64,000 bases of DNA from Nannochloropsis oceanica (Eukaryota > Sar > Eustigmatophyceae > Eustigmatales > Monodopsidaceae), in the NCBI GenBank assembly GCA_004519485.1, contig CP038134.1:248001-312000 (forward strand), written 5' to 3'. A program made the position numbers and the translations under genes. The notes under the pieces were generated by a model that had not been told where the DNA came from, searched no databases, and worked only from the letters and a program-made list of their open reading frames with translations. Positions within the stretch are counted from its first letter, which is position 1; every line of letters begins with the position of its first letter. Below, one piece after another: positions 38,446-48,103 of this stretch.

Positions 38446-39032
38446 AAAGTAGGGGGGAGGGGAGGGAGCAATACTAGGAATAGAATATCAATGCAAGGTA
38501 AAAATAGCAGCGACTTATTTGACTAAACGCTCGTGTCTGTGTGTGTCTGCATGTCTTTTAGACAACAAATCTTCCTTTTCTCTGTTAGATTCTTCCTTTC
38601 CTAGTTCCGGGAGGGTTCGTGTGTGGGATGGTTTGTGTGTGTTCATGGGCGGCCTCTTCGCATTCTGTTCCTAATTCTTCCATCTTACATTTGGCACGCC
38701 CTTCTTACTGCCGCTCATTCTGTGCTTGTTTACGTATGTGTTGTCGTCTTTCTTTGGTACCGTGAGGACATCCACGTTTCTCTCTTTTTGCAGCAATCTC
38801 ATGTCTCCCAATGCAGCTTGTCATGCCGCAGCGGGCGCTGCTCCTCCTTTGGTTTCTCTCGATCCTCATATTCACCTCTCTCGCTGCACATAATCATCTT
38901 CTTCGCCCACCGTCCTTTTTTATCACCTCCCGATTACTCCATATTTATTATCTTTCCTTTCCTTTTACCAATCTCACTCCCTCTCTCCCTTCCCTCATTC
39001 CCTCCTCCCTTCCATCCCTTGTTCTTCTCGAT
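38446..39032. other. Intergenic between convergent PIG-B and sHSP genes
   Basis: About 590 bases of 3' flanking DNA, pyrimidine-rich toward the sHSP stop. No gene was recognised. Confidence 0.6.
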
Positions 39033-39656
39033 TCACTTGACTTCGATCTCCTTCGGTTTCGAGTGCTCCCCCTTGGCAATTTTAACCGTCAGCACCCCAT
39101 CCTCTAAATGTGCATCCACTTGATCCTTCTCCGCAGCGTCCGGCACGCGCAGGGAGCGAGACACCTTCCCGTAGGCAAAGTCTGAGTAGTGGCGCTGGGT
39201 GCGCTCGTCCTCCTTCACTTCCTCGCACTTGCGTTCCGCCGCGATGTTCAGGATGCCTTCCTGGAAGGTCACCTTGATATCCTCCTTCTTGACCCCGGGA
39301 AGCTCAGCTTTGACCACGTACTCCTTATCCGTCTCCGCAATGTCCAGTCCCATAGAAACGTCTGCTGCCTCCAAAGAGCTGCCTGGCCCGCGCGCCAGAA
39401 AAGGGCGGAAGAAGGGATCATTAAACACGTCCATTCCGAAATCGTCAAAAAATCGCCCAAGGCTAGCTAAAGGAGGACCACTTTGTCCACGAGGCATCAC
39501 TTGGCCAGTGCTACCACCGCCACCTTGCCGTCCGGCTACCGAGCGGCCGATAGAGCGGGAGCTGAGTCTACGCAAGGCCAGAGGGGGCTGGGCATGGGCA
39601 CCGGCGGTCGTTGTGCGCGCAGCATGGACAAGCGGTCGGGATAAGTATCGTAACAT
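39033..39656 (-). CDS. Small heat shock protein (Hsp20), probably mitochondrial
   Basis: The ATG at 39656 gives 207 residues. The first about 50 residues are Arg/Ser/Ala-rich without acids (MLRYLSRPLVHAART), a mitochondrial-type presequence. The alpha-crystallin domain spans about 98-195: MGLDIAETDKEYVVKAELPG, VKKEDIKVTFQEGILNIAAE, then FAYGKVSRSLRVPDA and VDAHLEDGVLTVKIAK. It has the A-x-x-x-D-G-V-L consensus of plant Hsp20 as AHLEDGVL. The C-terminal KPKEIEVK holds an I-x-V dimer-bridging motif. The family forms oligomers that hold unfolding proteins for refolding. A heat-shock element lies about 250 bases upstream at 39909-39928. The larger frame extending to 39953 runs through the tandem repeat and heat-shock element and is probably leader or promoter. 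Confidence 0.92.
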   Translation of the reverse strand: MLRYLSRPLVHAARTTTAGAHAQPPLALRRLSSRSIGRSVAGRQGGGGSTGQVMPRGQSGPPLASLGRFFDDFGMDVFNDPFFRPFLARGPGSSLEAADVSMGLDIAETDKEYVVKAELPGVKKEDIKVTFQEGILNIAAERKCEEVKEDERTQRHYSDFAYGKVSRSLRVPDAAEKDQVDAHLEDGVLTVKIAKGEHSKPKEIEVK

Positions 39657-39745
39657 TTTATTGGGGTTTAGAGTGTGGTACCAGCTGCTTGTGGAAAGGG
39701 TGGTGGAAAGGTGTGTGGGATGGGTAGGGTGTCTTGTGAGCTTGT

Positions 39746-39852
39746 TTGGACTGCCAAAAGAAATGTATAGCCACGTACGATATAAGCATGAACATATATT
39801 GGACTGCCAAAAGAAATGTATAGCCACGTACGACATTAGCATAAACACATAC
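39746..39852. repeat. Two-copy direct repeat, period 53 bases, in the sHSP promoter
   Basis: TTGGACTGCCAAAAGAAATG starts at 39746 and again at 39799. The first 34 bases of each unit match exactly and the rest differ at a few positions. The repeat lies 90-196 bases upstream of the sHSP start codon. Confidence 0.9.
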
Positions 39853-39908
39853 AAACAACGCACAGTATTTTGGAACAAACAGAACATTGCCAGCCGGCCG
39901 GCCGGGTT

Positions 39909-39928
39909 TTCTAGAATTAGTTCTTGAA
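39909..39928 (-). promoter_or_regulatory. Heat-shock element upstream of sHSP
   Basis: TTCtaGAAttagTTCttGAA contains two perfect inverted TTCnnGAA pairs, the core recognised by heat-shock factors. It is 253-272 bases upstream of the sHSP start and could also serve the divergent gene at 40223. Confidence 0.75.
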
Positions 39929-40222
39929 AGAGTACGAGTTGAAGCTCCGACATGTCGTCGCTGTAGGCGAATGCCCCTCACGCAACAGCAAGGCCTGCTT
40001 GAGGATATGAGGGAGCACTGTCCACTCTTACCCTGCCTTTTCGGCATGCCCACAGGTGTTGTGATATTTACCCTCAATATTTCCTGCTGGCTGACAGCGA
40101 TATCCGACAGTATATTTTGTTGCTTATATTAAATGTGCTGACCACTTCCCTACCACCCCTTCAATCTGCCGTAGTGATCTTCCGTCAATGCGATCGACTA
40201 CTCCCCCTGCACTGTCCATGAA

Positions 40223-40865
40223 ATGAGCCTCCCCCCTAATCACCACCTCCAAGAGTTTTCACCGCTCCAAACCGCCACAATTTCGCCATCCTCTCCACGC
40301 CTGATCCTGGTCAAGCATCGGCAAGCCATCCATCGCGTTGGGATTTATCCAGGTATGCATCTCGAATACTGTCTGGCAGAGGAAAAGTCCGACCACGGCC
40401 ATTAAAAATGCTTTTAGATTTGATAAATGCTGTAACAGAGGCTGACTGTAAGAAGAAAAGATTCCATATTTCTGTCTCATGGCAATAAATCAATGCCCCC
40501 TTCTCATCGTTCATGGCCTCCGCAAACCTCCGCCTTCGTCGGCATCCTTTCTCTATCCCCCTTGCCCTTTCCCACACCTCTCCACAGGCTTGTCCGCGCT
40601 AGAACTATCCAAACTCTTGACTGCAGCGTTTAAATTAGGAGGATTAGCCTCCCCATCGCACCATGCTACGGCCCCTCCCTCCTTTGCCATGCCCGCCGTC
40701 GTCGGCTTTCAAGACGAGGCCACCGGGGTGATCTTCCCCATCAGTCTTGCCTGCAGTAGCGGCCTCCCGGTCGGGGCCGGCGTGTGCTACCGCCTTCTCC
40801 TAACGGGTTCGGAGGATTTCCTATGTCCTTCTCCTATCTTTCTCGACTCGCAGTACCACCACCAT

Positions 40866-40900
<35 letters not shown>

Positions 40901-43331
40901 CCTGCACCCGCAGAGAGACCAATATTGCAACCCTACTTTATCGCCACGGCAAGCCGATCAGGCATCTTTCCCCGTGCCTCCCCCCGCCATCGGTGCCAAG
41001 ACTGTGAAGAAGAGAGCTAAGGCGCCGATAGGAACGACACCGGTGACGACGATCACCACCAAGGAAGGAAACACGTCTTATCACTCTGCAGTCACAAACG
41101 CAAGCAACAACAAAACCAGAACAGAGCTAGGAGGCACTCCCCGCCGCAACAAGAAACTCCACCGTTTCATCTCTAACCTCCTTAGCAGAAAGATTCTGCC
41201 TTATGAGGAAGCGCAAGTCCTCTTCTCGCTCTTAAATGCGAATCACTTGGTGGTATGTGCGGCCTATCGAGTCGCCCAGCACCGCCGCCAGGACAAAGAA
41301 CTCCTTACCTCACTCATGCGCAACATCGCCCAAGTCATCTTAGGGGAAGGACAGACAAGAAAATACGGAGAGGAGGAAGGAGATGAAGAGGGTTCGTCGC
41401 TCACGACTTTGGAGGTAATGGAGGACATGCTTGTGGCGTTGGATCTTTTTCGGCACAAGCCCTCTCCCTTCTACTCGTCCTCCCCGTCCTCCTCGTATCC
41501 CTTCTCTTCCTCCTCGAGCGCCAAGCATCAGCAGTTGCAGCAGCAACCATTGCAGCTGACAACGACGCAGCTGGTAACATTGGAGCATATGATCATCACA
41601 CAGGAGGAGAGAGTGTACGAAGTGTTTAGGTTGAGGTCAGAGACGGGAGATGAGGAAGCGTTTGTAGGGGAATTAAGGGCATTGGCGGAGGGGATAAGAG
41701 AAACATCCAGGCCTGCTAGAGGAGGAAAGGGAAAGTGGGAAGAAATGTGCAGGCCCGCGACGGCGCCAGCAAAGGTGAAAATGGGAGAAATGTGCAGCGG
41801 CAGTGGTCGAACCAAGGAGGAGGGGGAGCAGTCTGTCGCGGCGGATACGGCACCGACGAGCAGCACAAGCACAAATAGGGTTAAGAACAGTAGCAGTATC
41901 CAACTAGGGGCTCTCCCCTCCCAGCATAGTCACTCCACCCATGATGCACATGGACCCCAATTGCGCACACATCTGAAAAGTAACAACAAAAGCAGCAGCA
42001 GCAGCAGTATGAAGCAATATCAGCAGCATTATCACCACGAACATCACCATCATCATCATCAGAGGCAGGATACGGGAAAGAACGAAGAGGAAAGGCGGCA
42101 TCGTGGGACGACCACCACGGCAACGAGAAACAGCAGGAACGTAAGCAGCACTAATGCCACCACCACTAACAGCAACGGCAGCAGCAGCAGCATCAAGGTA
42201 TCCTTTCCTCCTCCTCCTCCTCCTCCTCCAGTTCCTCCTCCTCGGCCCCGACGAAAACCCCTCGAATCCATCATCCGCAGCTTAGAGAAAAGTGTGAAGC
42301 TTCGGCCCATATTCATCGAGTGGTTACTGCGGCGGTACCGGGCCGGAGACGAGTACGTGGAGGCGGCCTACGAAAACTACAGGCTCGATGGCGACGAAGA
42401 AGAACTGATCGACTCCTTACGGCGCCTGTTGAAAGTACGGGTGGAGGGAATGAAGATGCGACAGAAGCGACAGCAGCAGCAGGGAGGGAGCGACGGAGGG
42501 GTGCCTGAGGAAGTTACAAGTGCCATTGTGAAGGCGGTGGAGTCGGGGACGTTGACGGAGGACCAAGGGAAGATGCTGGAAAATTTATATGTAGGGGGGC
42601 ATGAAGTGGTGAGATCAGCCTGGGAGATTTATAGGAGAGAGAAGGACGGGAGGCAGCTTGTGGAGAGGTGGAAACGGATCGCGAGGATTGTGGCAGCGGC
42701 TGAGGGGAAGTCTTCGGATAGACGAAGAGTGGGGAGAGGAGGAGAGCGAGGTGGAAGAGGAGGAGGAGGAAGAGCAGGAGCAGATGCAAAAAGAAAAGAG
42801 GCGAATGAAGGAGCACGACTGTCGGCAAGGCAGGCGATCATAAAGCAGAGTTTAGAGTTGCTGGTGGCACGGCGGAAGGTGCAAGTTCCGGGTATCCGGT
42901 TGTTGACTCATTTGTTCGAGTCGGGAGACACGTTGTTGAAAGAGACGCTGGACATTTTCTTACAGGATCAGGACGTCGAAGGCTTGCTTGGGCGATTGTT
43001 GAGGATTCTGGAGGAGGGAGATGTTTCGAGTGCCCCTCCTGCGTGTGTGACCTCGGTTTCGTCTCCTTTTATTTCGTCGAATCAAAGCTTTTCGACTCCC
43101 CCCCCTGCTGCTATCCCACGGACGCACCAAATCCCTGCGATGCTGTCGCCCTTGACGGTGTCAGAAGCGGACACGATAAAGAAGAAGGAGGGGATGAAAA
43201 AGGAGATGGAGGAGGAGGAGGAAGAAGAGGTAGACGAAATGCGGAGCTTTGTGAGTGATAAGGCGAATAAATCTTTTGCTCCCTCCTTGGCTTTAAATGA
43301 CAGCCTTCTCACCCAAGACAATGACCCTTAA
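40223..43331 (+). CDS. Large protein with five ~60-residue helical repeats, unknown function
   Basis: Two exons (40223-40352, 40588-43331) give 957 residues. The junction (donor GTATGC, acceptor CCACAG) unites LVKHRQAIHRVGIYPG with LSALELSKLLTAAFKLGG, followed by VVGFQDEATGVIFPISLAC. That N-terminal unit has a ubiquitin-like/PB1-like look. The rest alternates disordered Ser/Gln/His runs with five related helical units, starting at roughly residues 225, 395, 595, 675 and 775. Each has the pattern h..hl...+.h....h..L..L...gd..v..Ay..y....D...L...L.ril. Examples are AYENYRLDGDEEELIDSLRR, SAWEIYRREKDGRQLVERWK and ETLDIFLQDQDVEGLLGRLL. I know no named family with this unit. It could be a scaffold. 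Divergent from sHSP; the heat-shock element lies about 300 bases upstream of this start. Confidence 0.75.
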
Positions 43332-44319
43332 ATACGACGGGTCATATTCACCTCCTTCGCCAAGATATGCACCTCTCCCTTCCAGATTCTGTTTCGCAAG
43401 AGGAGGAAGAGGAGAAGGAGAAGGAGGAGGAGGTAGAGCAGCGATCTTGTGGGCAAGGACGTGGTAGACATCACAGGAAGAGGGATGGTGAACGTTAGAA
43501 ACTGAGATGTAAGAGACAGATGGATCAGGTCAAGGCGACAATAAATAGTGACGTAGGTTAAGAGGAGGTTTGTCTGACCGACAAGACGGGTTGAAGTGAC
43601 TGAGCTTCAGAGAGATTAAGAGCGTGAAGGAATAGTGGACACCGAAAGAGAGACAGTGAGTCCGAGAGACCATGAAACACCAGCAGCTTCGGACACTTAA
43701 GTGAGTACGAGCTCAAAAAGCAGGAAGAGAGCAAGACAGACAATGGTATAGAGGTAGTGATATTGATGGCACGGGAGGGAGGAACGGAGGGAAGAAAGTC
43801 CGGGATAGGAGGGGCACTTTTTGCTTCTTCATATACCCATAAACACCAGAGATAGATTTATAGCGGGGAAGATCAGTCGAGCACTAGTTTTCCCCGATTT
43901 TTTCTCCCATATTAAGTGTGTCTTGGTGTGAACGTGATGGTGAGAGTATGGGTGTGAGTGTGCGCGTGGTTGTGTATGTCAACAACACACAGGGATAATA
44001 GCTTAGTTTCAGCCATAGTAAGTAATAAGCTTAGGTTCAGCCATAGTGAGAAATAAGCTTAGGTTTAGCCATAGTAAGTAACACGATTTTGATTGATTGA
44101 TGCAAGACACTATCCATTGATGCTGACGCTGATGACCGTTGAAAGAATTTTTGTGAGTACATGCGGGTATGCATGATGTATGTATGTGCGTGTGCGTGTG
44201 GCGGGCTGCGTGCGCGAGTCTTACTCGAATGAGAAAGAATGCACAAAAGAGCAAAAGGCATACAATGAATTATTACACCATTTCCTATTTCAATCACTCT
44301 CATTTCGCTTTTCTTTGAA
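43332..44319. other. Intergenic between convergent genes
   Basis: About 990 bases of 3' flanking DNA containing GT-rich stretches and the three-unit repeat at 43998-44080. No gene was recognised. Confidence 0.6.
43998..44080. repeat. Three-unit tandem repeat, period about 28 bases
   Basis: Units at 43998-44024, 44025-44052 and 44053-44080 share the core CAGCCATAGTAAGTA and begin with AGCTTAG. They differ from each other at a few positions each. Confidence 0.9.
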
Positions 44320-45132
44320 TTACTTGCTTGATGATGATTTGCTTTCTCCTCGTCCTCCAGCTGCTGCTGCTGCCACCTTCAAGACCTCCCCCTCCCCCTC
44401 CCCTCCCTCTCCCGTCCCCGTCTCCTTCTCGTGGTGCATCTTGAGCGCCTGCACGATATTCCTCTGATAGTTGGCAAACAACGACAACATCTCACCTCTA
44501 TACATACCCTGACTCTTAAGTTCCTTCAGCTCAGCGGCGGACAAGAAGTTGTTGCGCCATTTAACGCCCAGCACGCCGAGATTGAACTCTTTTGCCAATC
44601 CGAGCACGGCACGCGTGGAGATTGTGCGGTCCTCAATTTCTTCAGGGTAGGCGACCAGTATAGGACCTTGCATCAATCGCTCCAATGCCTTGTACGGGCT
44701 GTCCTTGAGGAAGTGCTGCGAGACCCCAGGGGAGATGTACCGCCAGGTCAGGCCGGTTTGGGTGCGGAATTTTTGCTTCATGTCGAGAGTGGTGTCTGAG
44801 TTCATGGACGAGGGTTGGAAGAAGAAGCAGGTGTCGCGCGTGGTCAGGATTTCTCGCAGGTACATGTTGGCCAGGATCTTGCGGCCTTGTCGGACGAGAG
44901 TTTGCAGTTGCTTCATTATCTCTGTAGGGAGGTGCGGAGAGAGGGTGGTGGGAGGGAGGCATGATGGGGGCAGTGATGGTGGTAATGGTGACTGTTGCTG
45001 GACCGACGGGAAACTGTGCGCCGGCGAGCTTCTCGAGGAGGTTGAAAGAAGCCTGCTTATGGCGACGGGCATAGGACGAGATGTGGCGAAAGCGTATGTA
45101 CAGCAAAGCACAGGGTAGGCAGGCAACAGCAT
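44320..45132 (-). CDS. Mitochondrial ribosomal protein uL10 (L10)-like
   Basis: The 270-residue reading starts at the ATG at 45132 with a Ser/Arg/Pro-rich presequence of about 75 residues. A start exon with a different frame cannot be excluded because CTACAG just before the AGATAATGAAG stretch looks like an acceptor. The mature part follows the uL10 plan: ANMYLREILTTRDTCFFFQP, then RTQTGLTWRYISPGVSQHFL, ALERLMQGPILVAYPEE with the conserved GP.l..., and LGLAKEFNLGVLGVKWRNNF with SAAELKELKSQG. uL10 anchors the L7/L12 stalk of the large ribosomal subunit, here most likely the mitoribosome. The C-terminus is a low-complexity Gly/Glu/Ser tail. Similarity to the family is moderate. Confidence 0.7.
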   Translation of the reverse strand: MLLPAYPVLCCTYAFATSRPMPVAISRLLSTSSRSSPAHSFPSVQQQSPLPPSLPPSCLPPTTLSPHLPTEIMKQLQTLVRQGRKILANMYLREILTTRDTCFFFQPSSMNSDTTLDMKQKFRTQTGLTWRYISPGVSQHFLKDSPYKALERLMQGPILVAYPEEIEDRTISTRAVLGLAKEFNLGVLGVKWRNNFLSAAELKELKSQGMYRGEMLSLFANYQRNIVQALKMHHEKETGTGEGGEGEGEVLKVAAAAAGGRGESKSSSSK

Positions 45133-45488
45133 GCTAATTTAACTTCGGATTTCACTAACGCGATGATTGTCGTACACAAAAGGAAAAACCGCAGACCCTT
45201 TCTCAATCCACCGCCTTATCCTTTCGCTCTTTACTTTGTCGTTTAAAATATGCTTGAGCTATTCACAAAATGTACTGTTTACAGTTCTAGAGATTCCTAC
45301 CCATACACTACGTTTGGGCCGTCCGGGACTTCGCTAGATGAAAACCTTTCAAAGTCGCTAGAAAACTCGGTAAGGGGAAGAATAGGCAACATTTCATTGT
45401 TGGAAGGCTTCCTCGTATGTAATTCCGAGAGGACGTCAGGTTGCATGCGATAGTTCTAGGATTGTAGGATAGCTACGACAGAAAATAA
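45133..45488. other. Intergenic between uL10-like and NPRL2 genes
   Basis: About 355 bases hold the uL10-like promoter and the 3' flank of NPRL2, both minus strand. No other feature was seen. Confidence 0.6.
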
Positions 45489-47620
45489 CTATTTATACAC
45501 TATCAAAACCTCCCCATCCCCTGCGGAGAGAACAATTTCTTCAAGCTCCTGAAAGGGCCGCATAAACGCCACGCATACCTCGTCCATAGTCCGTGTCCCG
45601 TCCAACAAGACCTTTACTTGATCCACTAGAGAATGTGGGTGAAAGCCCGGCCGAGAAAACTGCTGCTGCTGCTGCTGTTTCTCTTCCTGTCGCTGTTGCT
45701 GGTGGTGGTGATGCTGGTGGTGGTGATGCTGCTGAGGTGCTCCTCGTGCCCGCGGCAGCGATGAGGGCCGATTCGGCGGCATTGTTATCAAGCCCGCAGA
45801 AATGCTACTCTTACTGCTGCTCAATTCTTCAGTCCCCTTGTTCCATTTCCGTATATACACCGGGTATCGATGCACCCTACGCAAGAAGCCATACACCACG
45901 CCAAACGTCACGAAGCGGCGAGCATCAATCCGACTCATTTTCTCTTTATGTGTTTGCAGTACCTCTGCAAGTGTCAGGTTGGGTCGACAAGCACCGTACA
46001 ATTGTAACAGATCCTCTCCGCTGGGTAGCAGCCGGCAAGCTGTGCTTCCTTCGGCCTCTTCTCCTCGTCCTGGACCCCCTCCTTCTCCTCTCCCTGGTTC
46101 TCCATTTCTCCCTTCCTCCCCCACTACCCCTCCATCAGAAGTGTCGGGAGTAGCAGCACCAATGCTAGAAAGAGTAGCAGTGACCGCAGCAGCATGGTTA
46201 CACACGAAGCCCTGACATTCCATCAGCAACGCCGGGCTCTTGGCAAAAGCGCGGAAAGCCGCCGCTTCTGTTGTGCTTGTAATGTAGATGTTTGAAAATT
46301 GGAATATATCCACCAAGGCGATGAAGTCATAGTAGGCCAAGGTGCGCAAGGCGGCTTTAGCGCAGTCCACGTCCATCTGAAGAAAAGGAGGGAGGAAGAG
46401 AGAGGGAGGGAGGAAGATAAGGACACCCAGTCCTCTTTCACATCTCCTCCCTCCTCGCTTCCTCCCCCTCCCGTTCCCGTACCTCAGCGTCCATCGCCAG
46501 CCTTTTGGTGTACTTGACTCCATCAATGTGAGAAATGATTTGCCGTAGAGCGAGGTCCCAATCTAAACTTTTGAGCACGGCGGCATCGCGGAGGAAGACA
46601 GGCACGTCGTGGTCTCCGACCAGAGGGGGTTCCTTGGGAAAGAGTGGAGGGAAGTGATGGAACGGGAATACGCGATGAGCGAATGAGTCAGTGTAAAAAT
46701 TGCTGCTGTGAATACATTCTAAAGTATCATGCGATACATGGGCGTTTTAAGAGAAGGGGTTCGCCCGATATGCGTGTTCCCTCCCTCTCTACCTGCACCA
46801 CCCTCGTCAGCTTTAAACTCAATACGTTCGCGTCATCCAAGGCTAACAGACACTCCTCACGCGCATTTAAATCTGTCAAAATCTTGTGAAGCATGTCGTG
46901 AAGGTGTGCTTTTTTTTCTGGGCGGAAGATGAACTCGCTCTCTACCTCCAAGGTATGGAGGGTAAGGGCAAGCTTCCGAAGAATAGGCTCGTACGGGGTG
47001 GGGTCCGCATCTGCGCGCAGGACAAAGCTAACGTTAAAAAGAAACGTATTGCGGGAGTACTGTTTCGTTGGGTAAATACAGGAGGAAATGGGTGCGTGAG
47101 AGGAAATGTAGAGAGGGCAGGAGAGAGGTGACGTTTCACGAAGGGACGGACCTTTTCATTCTCGATGCATAAGGGGAAGCCCACCACTTGGAGGTCGCAA
47201 GCCGTCACAGCAACTGTGCGTCCATAGAGCTGCCGTCCCGTGATGACGTAGTCGGAAATGCTGTCAAAAAAGCCTTGGGACAAGAAGCTGTATGTAGGCG
47301 TGCGGTTGGGATGGAAAGCGTGATGGAGAAGGCGAGGTGGGAGGGATACCAAGAAGACGCAATGACACACAGACCAAGCATACGCACCCCTCGGGCACCT
47401 GGCATCGTATCGTAGGCCCTAGCGTATTATCGAACTCGCTGTAGATGATTGCCAGTAGCGTCGCTGCTTGGCCTGATGCTTGTGCTGCGTTTGCTGCTTG
47501 ACTATGACTACCTCTCTCGTTCATCCTTCTGACCTCCCCAGCGGCCTGTTGCGACAGCGGATGAGCTCTCCCCCTGTTTTGCCCCTGGTGATGTTCTTTA
47601 CTTTCCCTTGTTGCATTCAT
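45489..47620 (-). CDS. NPRL2: NPRL2-like GATOR1 subunit
   Basis: Five exons (47388-47620, 47152-47287, 46793-47059, 46483-46632, 45489-46376) join in frame to 557 residues. With Nprl3 and Depdc5, Nprl2 forms GATOR1, the GTPase activator that switches off TORC1 at the lysosome or vacuole when amino acids are short. The longin-like N-terminus is clear: LAIIYSEFDNTLGPTIRCQV, then DYVITGRQLYGRTVAVTACD, GFPLCIENEKYSRNTFLFNV and LRKLALTLHTLEVESEFIF. The middle carries DHDVPVFLRDAAVLKSLDWD then IDGVKY. The C-terminal part has ALRTLAYYDFIALVDIFQFS with NIYITSTTE and FVTFGVVYGFLRRVHRYPVY. The order and motifs match animal and yeast Nprl2/Npr2 throughout, with extra Gln/His and Gly-rich inserts. The first exon adds an N-terminal extension of about 45 polar residues. 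Confidence 0.93.
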
Positions 47621-48103
47621 AAGCGTCAATCTGTCGCTATGGTTGTAACGGTGGCATGAGAAAAGGTTTTGGCTTCATGGAGATGTCGTGTTTCGCTCGG
47701 TTACAGGTCTCGACGACCCCCCCACCATTGTTCTCCCAACCGATCGACAACCACAGTTTAAGAAGCACGCGTAAAATCCAAACAAGCCGCACATGCCGAC
47801 ATCGTAGACGAGAGATACCTGAACTCACTGGAAGTTGCAGTAGCAATTGCTCTGTGAGCGAAATTGGGGCGTTCCAGTAGTGGGATGCTGAGCCCTATTA
47901 TTATTTACGTGCCCGAGTTTGGTCCACACTGGAGAGACGAGTATGCCTCTGGCGTTAGGGCTGGGACAGGGCTACCTCCCGTCATTTATTTGCAATTTGA
48001 AAACCCAAAAACGGACAAAACGAAATGGAGACCCGCTTTGAAACTGGTTTATTATGCTCTGAGTTGCTTTGACGTTTCTGCTACTAAAACATGCAGTCTA
48101 AGA
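47621..48103. other. Intergenic upstream of NPRL2
   Basis: About 480 bases hold the NPRL2 promoter and the 3' flank of the FCP1-like gene. The short plus-strand frame at 47864-48139 has no recognisable features. Confidence 0.55.
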
